64,000 nt of DNA from Corythucha ciliata. Its lineage: Eukaryota; Arthropoda; Insecta; Hemiptera; Tingidae. This document shows, one piece after another, positions 22,412-33,262 of this stretch; the stretch's first letter is position 1, and every line of letters starts with the position of its first letter. The position numbers and the translations under genes are program-made. The DNA is taken from contig CM075943.1 of the NCBI GenBank assembly GCA_038030265.1, positions 124,001-188,000 of the forward strand, given 5' to 3'. The notes under the pieces are model-generated. The model ran no database searches. It saw only the letters and a list, made by a program, of their open reading frames with translations, and was not told the origin of the DNA.

Positions 22412-23236
22412 TGAGTGACTGCGGGGGATCAAATTTAGGTGTTTGGAGGGAATTGGGAGTAACAACCACCCAAACAAGTTTCCAGCATCCAAGAAGACCA
22501 GGAAAATTGATATACGTCTTTGGGGATCCTCCCCACCTTCAGAAGTTGACCAGAAATTGGCTGTTGGATACTGGCTTCAAATTGAAAGATGGCTCGCTTG
22601 TGACAAAGGTGCCTTTGATTAAGCTACAAGAAACCACTGCGCAAGAAATTTCACCATGTTTCAAGCTGACAGAGTCACATTTGAACTGTGAAAAAACAAA
22701 ACGACAGAATGTTAGGCTGGCAACCGAGCTAATTTCAAATACCATAGGAAAAAGTTTGTTATTTGTTATTATTAGTAATGAACCAGTGGTTCGATATTAT
22801 GAACTCATATTCTCCTATAGCAAGCATAGCAACGAAAAGAGCTTTCGGTATTCATCTTGCCGATCAGTTGACGTGCCTTCGTGACGTGATAGAGACAATG
22901 GAGACGATGCGATGCATGAACAAAACATCACTTCAAATATTCCAAAAGGCGATAATTATCTCGTCTCGATCGCTAATAGGCCTCTATGACAGCTTGAAAC
23001 GGGATCATCCGGAGTTGAAGTTTTTAATGACACACAGGTTGAATAAGGACTCATTGGAAAACTTTTTCTCCCAAATTCGTACTCGAGGAGGATTAAATGA
23101 TCAGCCTACGCCGCTAAACGCTTTATACAGAATTCGAATGATCCTTCTGGGGAAAAATCCAGGAGTGATACAAAATAAGACAAACTCAATGCCTCCAATA
23201 GCAAACGAGGAAGGGGATGAATTCATTACATCCCCT
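22411..23236 (+). pseudogene. P-type transposase, second catalytic part and C-terminal domain
   Basis: SDCGGSNLGVWRELGV (~22411-22460) carries the second catalytic Asp; DPPHLQKLTRNWLLDTGF (~22530-22580) follows. A frame change near 22765 leads to WFDIMNSYSP, then FQKAIIISSRSLIGLY (~22940-22990) and HRLNKDSLENFFSQIRTRGG (~23035-23092), the standard P-element C-terminal signature. The exon plausibly ends at 23236, where CCT is followed by GTAGAGTAAAG. That leaves phase 0, matching the next exon. Confidence 0.85.
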
Positions 23237-23473
23237 GTAGAGTAAAGCTGTGGTTAGTGACACCGAAAGAGCCTACTCGTACTCCCAATACCGATACTAA
23301 GTAGTTAGTTCAATATTACACAGAAATAATACGACCCTTTCTTTCCCTTATGTACTATTTGCTAACTACACCAATGCATCTTATGTCGTACCGGTATCTA
23401 AGATATGTGTGGGCTCAAATCGGCAAAATCCAAGGTCTTATTGAACAAATAGTATTGTACAAACTTTCTGCAG

Positions 23474-23935
23474 ACTGAACCAGAAGAAATTGAAGCCCCA
23501 AAAGACTCGGAGGAAGAATACTTGCCGGATTTGGAAATGGAAAGCGTTTCTTTGCCGTCTTCTTCGGCCACGGATGGTGTCGGAACTACAGTGACAGAGG
23601 AAGATGGCGTCAGCTATTTAGCTGGCTGGATCACTAAGAAATTTAAAAGTAAGTACCCGGAATTAGGGAGTTATGCGAGGAACGACGAAAGTATCCATTG
23701 CTACAGTATGGCCCCGACCTGGTTGAGGTTTCTGTCTTATGGTGGACTTACTGAGCCATCGGAAAAATGGCTCCTCGACGTCAAAAAAATGAATACCGTT
23801 TTCTTAAATTACAACGCGAACAATTCTATTTCAAAATCTAAGCGTGTCACGTCAAAATTAACAAATATTGTAATTGGGGATAAAATTGTTGAACGGGACA
23901 GGGAAATTATTCGGTCTTTTTTCAAACAATGAATT
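23474..23935 (+). CDS. P-type transposase, last exon
   Basis: Begins after TTTCTGCAG and is open in phase 0 through to TGA at 23933-23935. It holds an acidic start (EPEEIEAPKDSEEEYLPD), then SYLAGWITKKFKSKYPELG and WLRFLSYGGLTEPSEKWL, which resemble the end of THAP9/P-element proteins (AGYVAxKxK...GGLTxPS). The intron 23237-23473 is inferred from GT/AG and phase agreement. No poly(A) signal or terminal repeat was identified just downstream. Confidence 0.75.
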
Positions 23936-25094
23936 TTTATAAGAATTAAGTTTTTAAATATGAAAAGAGCTCAACAAAATTACGTAAACAGCAGGAAGAG
24001 GAAACCCGATTATCCTAGACAAATTCAAAATAAAATGAAAAAATTTTTAACTTGACAGGATGGTCTTCATACTTCTTTTATCTGATACTTGTATGGAGTG
24101 AGCTTAAATTACGCACGTTCAAATACAGTCGAGCGTGGTAACTTGATTTCGTTATTCATAAATTGCAAGAATCATTCCGCACGCTCCGTAGTTTTGCTAT
24201 TTTCTGCCATGGATATACTTCGTACGCTGAGTCAAATTCCACCTATTCCATCGAAAACGCTAATTCCATCAAATCCGCGTGCTTGTGGTCTTATGATAAA
24301 TACGTACCTAAGCGATAAACGTTTTGAACCCAATTGAACTGATAATCCGACAGAGGATGAGTGAGTGAGGGGAATGATGCATAGTAAGAATTAGTATACG
24401 AGCGCAAAGATATCCATAAAATATCTCGTAACACACACCTTTGCACTCGCAAAAATTATATTATGACCTGATCACATTCCACTAGTAAAAGAGTATGAAT
24501 GAAAATTTGTAGTGCGTTCGTATCGTTTTACTTATCGAGGTACATGTTCTAATTTCGGTTGGAAATGATTTTTATGAATTATAATTATGTATTGATGCAT
24601 GCCAAGTTAGCAAGCAACACGACCAAGCAATTATATTAGAGTTATGAAGTATGGTGGAGCAAAGGTGTAAAATATAAATTGAAGTCATCTGCCCACAGCA
24701 GCCGTGTACGACACAAGGCAGGGGGGGCTCGATTTCATTGTTTGGTTATGGGGGGTCGGGGGGATGTCGGAACCTTTTGAACCAGGCAGCGCTGAAGTAG
24801 TTTTTGCTAACCTGACGTGAACAGTCCCTACGCCTTTCTTTTGTCTTCCATCGTTTTTCAACTTTAATTTTTGTGAAGCATCGGTCGATTTTGATTTATT
24901 TTATTTTATTTTTGTGACTTGCTCGCGGACGTTCGTTTTTATAGTGACTATTTGTGAAGATCAGGACTTCGTGAAATTGTGTTTAATAGTTTTTGAGCTA
25001 TTTTGCAAGTCAACTAAGTTGGACGGTAGGTATTCCTTGTTATTTATGTGCTAAATTCACCGATCGGTCATAATTTATGTACATACACAGGAAT
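23936..25094. other. Non-coding stretch
   Basis: No gene is seen. The region may include the 3' end of the P-type element. A G-rich stretch (24718-24770) and a T-rich region (24890-24960), possibly 5' UTR of the THAP exon that follows, are the only notable features. Confidence 0.4.
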
Positions 25095-25189
25095 ATGCCT
25101 AAAATTCAAACGTGCAGCGTTCTCGGGTGTTCAAAGTCGTGCGGGAGTGTGAAATGCGTGATTTTTTTTTCAATTCCCAAGGATCACAG
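25095..25189 (+). CDS. Second THAP domain, first exon only
   Basis: ATG at 25095 opens a 32-codon frame: MPKIQTCSVLGCSKSCGSV... then FFSIPKDHR, ending at CACAG before GTAACT (donor at 25190, phase 2). This is the start of a C2CH THAP zinc finger: the first Cys pair (C7, C12), then the conserved F-x-I/F-P-K block. It differs clearly from the THAP exon at 20631, so it belongs to another P-type element or a THAP host gene. The exon with the second Cys-His pair was not found in the following ~1.6 kb. Confidence 0.6.
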
Positions 25190-26825
25190 GTAACTATCAC
25201 CAACATTTCAATTGTATGTTAAGTCGTTGCTACATAATGCGCCGAGTATTCGCTTATTACGATTGATCCAAGCAATTTGTATCAATTCTAAGCTAGGGAG
25301 GGCTTTGAAAGAAAAGCTCCCGTGCTCAAATCCGGAATTTTTTCGGAGGCTCCAAGGGTGTATGGAGAGGGAAATAAATATTATTTTGCCGTAGAAATCA
25401 TTCTACATACGTGTCGGATGTAGGACTCTCCAATTCTCCATGCACCCTTCCAAATGTATGAATGGTATGGAATCAGAAGCGTGCATGATAGGTGTGAATC
25501 GGGCTCTAACGTATATGTTGTCATGCATTGGATGACATCTGCGCACAAGCGCGTTCTTAACCCACCAGCTGTCTGCGTGAGAAGTCGAAATCATTTTTTG
25601 TGTCAATGCACTCTACTATGGAAGGTTTTTACCCAACCCAGAAAAAGTTGCGATCACATTAATGAAACGTCGCATTACGTCACTGGTAACATTTCATTAC
25701 TGCAATCATTTTGCATGAAGTTTTAGCTTTCCTTGCAAGTTTGACTGAGTTTCTGGGCTATTGAATTATATCCGGAATTTTCATACGCCTCCGGTATCCT
25801 TTGATGTGAGAACGATGAGGAAGTCGCCAGCTGTTTTTAGTGCACGGCGTGAAATTGTTCGCTGCCGCCTCCAAGTCATCCTCACGTTCTATTTTCATGA
25901 ACGTTTCATTTCATTAATGTATCTTTCAGATAGCAGTCGAGAACATAGTGAATCGTGGGATATGACATCGATCCTGGTCTGAAGGTTCATCATTTCACCA
26001 AGTGCCAGTAAAATAAGTCTTCTTCTCCGCTTGGGATTGTGTACGAAATACATATTTCAAGGTTCTACATACATTATAATACATATAAGGGGATTTTTTT
26101 AAATTGTATAGTATAGATTGATTGTTTGCGTATAGCGTTGCTTTATATGAGCTGTCATTTGTGCCGCTACTAAGTACCGTGTTTATTAATGGCATTTCAA
26201 CAATCGGGGTTATACAGCGAATATAGGTTTGTTCGTTTGGAAGCTTTCCGTTACGCGCCAATGAGTGAGTTATCTTACTTCTTCATGCGGCCTTTGCTTA
26301 TTATGATGAAAACTAATATACTAGGTGGAGTTTTCTTCGTTACCATACTCTCAGCAACTCTTCTCTTCTGAAATGTTCATGAATTGTTGCGAAGCACTAT
26401 ACGCTGCCCTTAGTTCTTATAGAACATTTTTCTCTTCATGTCACAGGTAAATAAAGTGCGAACGGGGAACCTTTTTTCTGCATTACTAATAAATGCCTTA
26501 CATTCAGATTAACTGGGACGACGGACCGTTGGGACCAAAACCGTGTGACGCGCGATTTCCTTTTGTTCACGTTTCACGATTGTTTCATGTTTCTTTTGAG
26601 GTGTTGGACCTGCATCATTGTAAGTTCCCTGGGCCAGTTTCATAAAAAGAACAAGTTGTATAACAAAATATTAGGCCGGAAGTGTGGGAGTATTCAAAAA
26701 TTTATTGCCGAGGAATGAAAGATCTCCTCCCACTTTTATAATGTTAAATATCATGACCGCAGTTTCAGCGTAACGCCATCTTCAAGCTAAACAATTCAAA
26801 TAGAAACACGACAAACACAATGTGT
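25190..26825. other. Non-coding stretch
   Basis: No recognisable coding sequence. If the THAP exon at 25095 is real, this would be its first intron, but no second THAP exon was identified. Short imperfect inverted phrases occur around 25360-25450. Confidence 0.4.
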
Positions 26826-27318
26826 ATGTCGCATCCACTTGGCGAAATTGTCCACTTCATGAAATGGATGTCCGCGTTTCACGAACTGGCTCCACTTGCC
26901 ATAATTTCAAAAAAATTAAGACATCTGGCAAAAAAAAGTCCATTTCTTGAAAAGGAAATCGCGTTTGTCCAGTTGCTGAAATTAAGCTTCCTTACTGCAA
27001 GTGGATGCACAACCTCATTTTTTAGCAGGTTTTTGAGTGCTCATTAAACTAACCTTTCTAAATAAAGGAAAACTTGTTTCAGCATGTGAAATTTCTCACT
27101 CATCCATTTCACGAAAAGGATAATGTTGTGCACTCACTTGCAGTAAGGAAGCTTGATTTCAGCAACTGGACAAACACGATTTCCTTTTCAAGAAATGGAC
27201 AATTTTTTTGTCCAGATGTAGTAATTTTTAATTTTTTGAAGTTACGGCAAGTGGAGCCACTTCGTGAAAAGGACATTCATTTCGTGAAATGGACAAATAC
27301 TCGACATGGATGCGACAT
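26826..27318. mobile_element. ~490 bp foldback element
   Basis: ATGTCGCATCC at 26826 pairs with GGATGCGACAT ending 27318, and the arms (about 190 bases each, ~26826-27015 and ~27131-27318) stay clearly complementary with scattered mismatches. Landmarks are AAGCTTCCTTACTGCAAGTG in the left arm and CACTTGCAGTAAGGAAGCTT-like sequence in the right. Interior phrases (TCCATTTCxxGAAA, AAATGGACAA) recur. The two open frames in this span are two views of the same repeat, not genes. No transposase is present; target duplication unclear. Confidence 0.85.
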
Positions 27319-27875
27319 GTATAACATTAAATTTAAATAAAAATTTAAATTTACAGTCGGTCGAAAACTTAAAACCAGAGAAACAAGCTTAACTTACCTA
27401 GTCAACGAAAGAACAATAACTGACTGGATAATCGACTAGGAATTAAATAAATTGCATTTTAAGGAATGGGAGTTCATTCTCTCTACACGAGTTACAAGTT
27501 ATATGTAATTCAGCCAAAAATATTCGAAACTACCGGCGCCCACTTAAACAAGGCACCCCCCCCCCTGCTCCCCGTACCGCAGTCCGCTACTGAGTGTCGT
27601 TAGAAGTTTCTGTGTCGGTCAGTGTTATTTGAAACTGAAGTGTTTTTAACACGGACATTCAGTGTACGTGCACGGACGTACCATGTATACTATGGTATAG
27701 TTAATGAAGAGAAGTGAGAAGTGTGTTCAGCATAGTTTCGTCATTCCAAGTCACTATAGCTACTGTCTGATAAATTTGTATTTTTGACTGTTCTCGTAGC
27801 ATTCTTGACTCTGGCAACCGTCATTGTTGAGAGGCTAAGGAAATGCACTTCATGACGTTCAAGCACTAAAGGGTG

Positions 27876-27952
27876 AAAACTTGGTTGGTTGGCTTGGACT
27901 CACGCATCGGCAATGAAGCTATCGATGTTCCTTCGAAAGATCCGCATTGACA
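27876..27952 (+). pseudogene. Possible RNase H relic of a non-LTR element
   Basis: One frame reads WLVGLDSRIGNEAIDVPSKD, similar to the last RNase H block of non-LTR elements (W-x-P-x-H-x-G-I-x-G-N-E-x-A/V-D-x-L-A-K). The match is short and no neighbouring RT is visible, so this is tentative. Confidence 0.3.
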
Positions 27953-28528
27953 TAGGCAGGCTCGAAGACATGCCTTTTGTAAGTGCAATGCTATTTAAAG
28001 GGCAAAACTGCACTACATTGCCACTATGAGTTTTAATATTAACATTTCTTTCAGGGAAAACGTTGCCGTTTGTACATGAGAGAAATCAGCGAAAGTTGAG
28101 ACATTATTTTTCCCTCACGATTATCGTCTAGAAATTCTGCTGATGATCCACCAATAAAACCACAGGCACTCAAATTTCACAAAAACATACCTTCTCATTT
28201 TTATTGCCATTCTCTACAGCTTCACATAATTGCATGTGCCATTCTCTTCGAATGACTATATACATATATACTCCCATATTCGCACTTGTAAGTTAGAATC
28301 ACATTGGCCTGCATGGTGAAACACCCGGTGAAATACGTATATGGACGAGGACAGCCTTTCTAAACCTGTAACTCAAATTGCATCACGTGCAAGACGGAAA
28401 TCCGCCAAGAGGCCAGACCCTTCGCTGCGCCATTCGAACACTAATATAAATCGAACTGCGGTTAATGGGCTTTACCCATTCTTTAATGATTGAAACAATA
28501 ATTAAATATTCATTTAATCTACAGCGTG

Positions 28529-29128
28529 TACAAAAAGCGACTGGACAGAGAAAAACCAGTGAAGGGGCAACTGATTTCTGATCGAAATGACTATTTGCAC
28601 TTTTCCGAAATTCCGCTTTGTTTCCGAGATATCCGCCATTTTCTGATTTTTTCAGAAACAGCTTGCTGCACACGCAATAATTGCTGCAATGGCAAAAATG
28701 ATGAGCCCATTGGAAAGAGCACAACATTTTCTATTTATAGAGCCTATTTTTATCCGGATCAGACGATGTCTACTACGTTTTGCATTAGCCTATTAGCGAG
28801 GAAACGTAATTCCAGAAGGATTGGTGATATGGTGATGTGGTCAGAAAACTACGTTTTTTCGCCAATAAGCTGATTCAAAACGTAGTAAATGTCGTCTGAT
28901 CTGGATAAAAATTGGCTCTTTAAATAGAAAATTGTGTGCTCTTTCCAAGGGGCTCATCAGTTTTGCCATTGCATCGATTACTGCGTGTGCATCAAGCTGT
29001 TTCTGAAAAAATCAGAAAATGGCGGATATCTCGGAAACAAAGCGGAATTTCGGAATAGTGCAAAAGTCATTTCGATCAGAAATCAGTTGCCCCTTCACTG
29101 GTTTTTCTCTGTCCAGTCGCTTTTTGTA
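28529..29128. mobile_element. ~600 bp foldback element with TA at both ends
   Basis: TACAAAAAGCGACTGGACAG at 28529 pairs with the inverted copy ending CTTTTTGTA at 29128. Arms of roughly 280 bases (28529-~28811 and ~28850-29128) face each other over a loop of only a few dozen bases. Taking CAAAAAGCG...CGCTTTTTG as the ends, each side is TA, as for Tc1/mariner-type insertions. The similar translated frames at 28383-28727 (minus) and 28934-29140 (plus) arise from the two arms and are not genes. Origin as a hairpin MITE is an inference. Confidence 0.85.
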
Positions 29129-30050
29129 TATGTAATGTAACTTACGGGTTTTCTATGCCACTAGGCTTTTTTCCTCTGTTTGATTTTGGGTTAAATTATA
29201 AAAACGCTATTCGCTCAGTTGCGAGATTTTCTTTTTCTTCCAGTACTTCTTCATTTCCAAAGAAACTGTTGTTCTTTTCGGAGGTATTTATTTTTAAAAA
29301 GAACAAAAATGTAGCTTTTCAGTGTTCTTCGGAGCTTTTACGAAAGAACGGCATTTTCTTTGATTTCGATATAATAATGCCTTTAATTATAAATTTCTGT
29401 ACTATACGCATTGTGAAATGTCAAAACTATTGGGACAGAAGAAATTTTGATAGGAAAATAACAAGACTAGATAAAGGCGGGAAAATAAAATAGGTATTTT
29501 GTATTTGCCGCGTTTTTCCCCCTCCCTTAACTCATAGCAGAACCTTGTCAACCAGACAGCGCTGCTCCACAAAAAATCACCGGCCCATGGTTGTTACTAG
29601 GGGAGACAACCTTCTTTATTAGTTTACCGTTCCCCGGCCCACAGTATCCCCCCGCACCTCATCTGAAATGATCAGACCTTCTTATATATAGACCTTGCTC
29701 CACGATGTTCTCAACGTAACCCGTGTGTAGAGTTTATGTTTATTTTATGTTTCCCTAGTGATGAAATACACTTTGTTTTAAAAATAAAGGAACGTAAATT
29801 AGTCACTTTAGTTAGAGAACCTATAATCAGACAGGTAAAATCACAGGCGCCATGTTCGCTCTTATCAATTATCAGTCTTGTAAAATCCACCTTTTGTTGA
29901 TGTTTTGTGGATGTCAACAAACCACCCCCAACCATTCTTATTAAACTGATAAGAACGAACATGGCGCCGTATGCGTCTACTCGTCTTTAAAGGTTCCTTA
30001 CTTTAGTTGGCGACTCGGAGTAAAACAACGCTCTTGACAGCCACCTCATC
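29129..30050. other. Non-coding stretch with a short inverted repeat; possible Gypsy LTR/leader
   Basis: GGCGCCATGTTCG (29846) pairs with CGAACATGGCGCC (ending 29968). TTGGCGACTCGGAGT at ~30006-30020 resembles a TGGCGA-type primer binding site ahead of the Gypsy gag, so some of the preceding sequence could be a 5' LTR. No second LTR exists in the window to prove it. A phrase at 29668-29700 is the inverse of 19287-19318 (dispersed repeat). Confidence 0.45.
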
Positions 30051-30051
30051 A

Positions 30052-30716
30052 TGTCATCGGACGACAACCCTCCACCTAATACGACAGACATCACAGCTCT
30101 AATATAAATAATGAATAACATGATGGAACAGAACAGCATCTTAATTCGTCACCTCGCCAAACCGACCGAAACGCAAATGATGCACTTCGACATCTTTGAC
30201 GACACCAAAGAAACGTTTCGTCAATATCGGAAGAGGCTCGAAAACTGGTTCGTCCTCAGAGATATTTCTGTTGATGAAGGTCGTCGGCAGAATGAACTCC
30301 TTCACCATATTGGTCCAAAAATTTATAATATATTGAGCTCGCTTTTAACACCCATTGACCCATCCACCAAGACCTACGACGAATTAGTTGATATTTTAGA
30401 ACATCATTTATGTCCGAATACGAACACTATTGTTCAACAGCACCGATTCCTCAGTAGTAATCAGAACGATGACGAGTCCATAGCTGATTTCATTACAGGG
30501 CTCCATAGTCTCTCGTCTACATGCAATTTCGAATACAACTGTAAGCGGAGTGTTGCCGATATTTTCCTTAGGGCTCAGTTCATCCGTGGTCTCAGGAATG
30601 ATAACATACGAGCCAAACTATTACAATCCGAAGACACTCCGTTTACAACTTTAGCTAACTCAGCTCTTGCACTCGAAGCAGCCGAAATCCACAGTCACGC
30701 GGAACTCATGATGTAA
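30052..30716 (+). pseudogene. Gypsy 2 gag, capsid part
   Basis: Gag builds the virus-like particle. An ATG at 30052 (MSSDDNPPPNTTDI) is in frame with the long ORF at 30111 but is separated from it by a TAA near 30102-30107. The capsid region shows FRQYRKRLENWFVLRDI (~30210-30260), LLHHIGPKIYNIL (~30300) and a retrotransposon-gag C-terminal pattern, LRAQFIRGLRNDNIRAKLL (~30568-30624). Translation stops at 30714-30716 just before the nucleocapsid region. Confidence 0.85.
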
Positions 30717-30719
30717 GCA

Positions 30720-30979
30720 AAATTTCTAGGCAAAGAGCACGACCGACGACCCGTAAACCCACACCCCGTCGAAGCCTACACAATGAAAACACCAGTTCAT
30801 CCTCATCTTCTTCCTCGAATTCTCAAAGACAACATCGAGTTGATTTCAAAGCACTTGGAATACAAAATACTTGCCTTCGATGCGGAAAAATTGGTCACCG
30901 ATCGACTATCTGTCGCATCGCCAAACACAAATTACGTTGCACACACTGTTCTCGGATCGGTCACGTTAGGAAAGTGTAC
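30720..30979 (+). pseudogene. Gypsy 2 nucleocapsid, two CCHC knuckles
   Basis: In the frame 2 mod 3, a basic Ser-rich linker leads to CLRCGKIGHRSTIC (~30872-30913), an intact zinc knuckle, and then CTHCSRIGHVRKVY (~30938-30979), where the last Cys of C-x2-C-x4-H-x4-C reads Tyr. These bind genomic RNA during packaging. The frame differs from that of the capsid part. The open frame beginning 30783 is not the coding frame. Confidence 0.75.
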
Positions 30980-31134
30980 TTAAAACTCCTACAACATAAA
31001 CCAAATTCAACCGTCAATATTTTGAATTCCGTAAACACTGGCGACTCGAATTCCGATATGTTCGACGAACTCTCGGGTATAAATAAAATTTTTGACATTT
31101 TTTCGTCTTATACCCTTCTTTTTTAGTGAACGAC

Positions 31135-31420
31135 GCAGCAAAATATTACAATTCAGTCCTCATAAACGGTCAAACTCAAAAATTCGAAATAGATTCCGGA
31201 GCTGCATTCATCTAACTGCCGGAAAGTGATTTTCATAGACTTTTGCCCCACGAAACAGTCAAGCACACCGACATCAAATTTCGTTCGTATACGCAAGGTG
31301 TCTTTAAACCTCATGGAATACAACGGTATAAAATGGACCGAAGTAATATTCATCGTTCCAGACAGTTTCACTCCCATTTTAGGTCGTATATTGATTCGTC
31401 GCTTCCGAATCAATCTCCAG
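31135..31420 (+). pseudogene. Gypsy 2 protease
   Basis: The aspartic protease active site reads DSGAAFI (~31192-31212) followed at once by TAA (31213-31215), so it cannot be read through. The segment LPESDFHRLL continues after the stop; a frame change near 31310-31330 leads to VIFIVPDSFTPILGRILIRRF (~31349-31410), the flap-to-helix end with the ILGR motif. Confidence 0.75.
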
Positions 31421-32165
31421 GACATCGACATACTCCACAGAAGTCTCAATACGATTCATTCTGTCCTTCAAGTACCGTCATTACAATCAATCGTGGAAAA
31501 CTTTGCCGACATTTTCGAACAAAAAGTGGGAAGCATTCCTAATTTTACATGTTCCCTACACCTCCGCAAAAGCTCAAAGCCCATATTTGTAAAAGCTCGG
31601 AACATTCCCTTCGCATTACGAGACCAGGTCGACAAAGAACTACAGAACTTAATCGAAAATGACATAATATATCAAGTCGACCAAAGTGACTGGGGTTCAC
31701 CGCTTGTTCCGATCCCAAAACCCAACAATCAAGTTCGTCTCTGCGTCGATTATAAAATCGCTGTCAATAAACAATTACAAGACGCCTATTACCCGATCCC
31801 AAAAATTGATGAAATTTTGGATCAACTTCGTGATGCTCGTGTTTTTTGCACTTTGGATATATATAAAGCTTATTTACACGTAGTAGTCGACAAAGAAAGT
31901 CAATTAATCCAAACGATGTCAACACACCGCGGTACATTCGCTATGAAACGTCTTTCGTTCGGTGTCAAAACAGCTCCATTTGAATTTCACAGGATTCTGG
32001 ACCAAATCTTGAGCGGGCTCCATGGCGTTCTAGCCTACATTGATGACATCATCGTCTACGGGTCTTCCATGGAATGCTGTTACAAAAATTTGATAAATTG
32101 TCTAAAGCGTTTACGTCAATACGATCTACATTTAAATAAAGCAAGTGCCAGTTCTTCAAAACCTC
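31340..32165 (+). pseudogene. Gypsy 2 reverse transcriptase
   Basis: An open frame from 31226 contains all Gypsy RT blocks: FTCSLHLRKSSKPIFVKAR (~31540), WGSPLVPIPKPNNQVRLCVD (~31692-31750), YYPIPKIDEIL (~31788), FCTLDIYKAYLHV (~31846), THRGTFAMKRLSFGVKTAP (~31923-31977) and the catalytic YIDDIIVYG (~32037-32060). One odd residue: the usual D-Y-K-x-L reads DYKIAVN. The frame is lost near 32140-32160, where LNKA... should continue as CQFF. Confidence 0.9.
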
Positions 32166-33029
32166 CATTTCATACCTAGGATACATCGTCGAACATAACA
32201 GAATTAAAAAGTGTCCAGACAAAGTACGAGCGATAGTAAACGCTCCACGTCCTGAAAACATCGACGATGTCAGAAGATTTTTAGGCATGGCAACATACTA
32301 CTCCAAATTTATACCAAATTTGTCGTCAATGACTCATCCTTTGCGCCAGCTTCTTCGAAAAAATCGACGATGTCTTTGGTGTCAATCCTGTAATTCCGCC
32401 TTCCAGAAAATTAAAAAAGAAATCGCCAGTGACCGGGTCCTCATTCCCTACAACCCTGATCTTCCCATAATTCTGACTTGTGATGCCAGCCCAACTGGTA
32501 TTGGAGCAATTTTATCACATTTCCTCGGCGATCAAGATCGACCCATCGCGTCTAGATCACTAACGTCATCAGAAACGAATTATAGTCAGTTGGACAGGGA
32601 AGCTCTTGCCATTATTTTCGCGGTAAACAAATTTTACATGTACCTCTGTGGCCGCAAGTTCAAACTCATAACAGATAATCGACCACTGACCCATATTTTT
32701 CATCAAAATAACAAACTACCCCCCCCCCCCTCTCAACGTCACGTCTTCTCCGGTACGCCACTATCCTCAGTGGATTCCAGTACGAAGTGAAACATAAGAA
32801 ACACGATGAAAACGTCCACGTCGATTATTTCTCCAGATCCCCCTTACCACTCACGACATCAAAATTCAATGAAGACGACATCGTTCATCATCAGACAATA
32901 AACCAAATTTCATCGGGAACCATCAATGCTCAAGCTATAGCCTCGGCAACAAAAGCGGACAAAGAGCTTTCAGTTCTCCTTCAAAACTTCCAAAACAGGA
33001 CGGCAGTTACACGCTTCAAGATGGAGTAA
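32150..33029 (+). pseudogene. Gypsy 2 RNase H and linker
   Basis: After the frame change: YLGYIVEHNRI (~32175), FLGMATYYSKFIPNL (~32279-32325), then RNase H with LTCDASPTGIGAILS (~32473), SQLDREALAIIFAV (~32587) and ITDNRPLTHIF (~32668-32700). A C-run (32720-32729) causes another shift, after which ILSGFQYEVKHKKHDENVHVDYFSR is read in the frame that includes 32787-33029. The latter ends at a TAA that falls in the linker before integrase. Confidence 0.85.
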
Positions 33030-33039
33030 TTTTTCGAGG

Positions 33040-33262
33040 TCACCGAGTAGTAATTCCTTCCTCCTTACAAAATGACGTACTTATTCAGCTCCATATTACT
33101 CATACAAAAATCTCAAAAATGAAAAGCCTTGCACGACGTTACTGCTATTGGAAAAATATTGATAGAGATATTGAACTTTTCGTCAAGTCTTGCCAGGCTT
33201 GTGCATCTTCAGCTTCGGAACCAATAAAGGCTCCATTACACCCGTGGGAACAGCCTGAATCA
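33040..33262 (+). pseudogene. Gypsy 2 integrase zinc finger, truncated
   Basis: LHITHTKISKMKSLARRYCYW (~33090-33150) and CQACASSASEPIKAPLHPWE (~33194-33250) form the H2C2 zinc-binding domain. The following residues should begin the catalytic core (H-x-D-F-A/x-G-P) but instead read KEGGLYSIANIWAY and stop. The junction is near 33262, so integrase catalysis is lost. Confidence 0.85.

Larger units (their letters stand above)
20631..23935 (+). pseudogene. P-element/THAP9-type transposase gene, decayed
   Basis: A spliced P-superfamily transposase: N-terminal THAP zinc finger, coiled coil, RNase H-like catalytic region with the Asp motifs DEMKV and SDCGGSN, and the P-element C-terminal domain. Proposed exons: 20631-20889, 20971-21080, ~21655-23236 and 23474-23935. 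The third exon contains at least three frame changes (~22350, ~22405, ~22765), so the copy is dead unless the assembly is wrong there. I found no terminal inverted repeats or target duplication, so the ends of the element are unknown. A host-domesticated gene is less likely because of the lesions. Confidence 0.85.
30052..33262 (+). mobile_element. Gypsy-type LTR retrotransposon relic 2 (gag to integrase zinc finger)
   Basis: Gag, two nucleocapsid CCHC knuckles, protease, RT, RNase H and the integrase zinc finger follow in Gypsy order. The element ends abruptly around 33262, before the integrase catalytic core, so the 3' half and 3' LTR are missing. Several stops and frame changes occur. It is a different lineage from the relic at 0.5-2.9 kb and more similar to the split gag at 36.0-47.0 kb. 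Confidence 0.9.

Noticed and set aside
26820..27340. Open frames across the foldback
   Set aside because: Explained by the complementary arms; no conserved protein motif.
28383..29140. Two similar open frames on opposite strands (apparent gene duplication)
   Set aside because: They are the two arms of the inverted repeat 28529-29128 read in the same sense.
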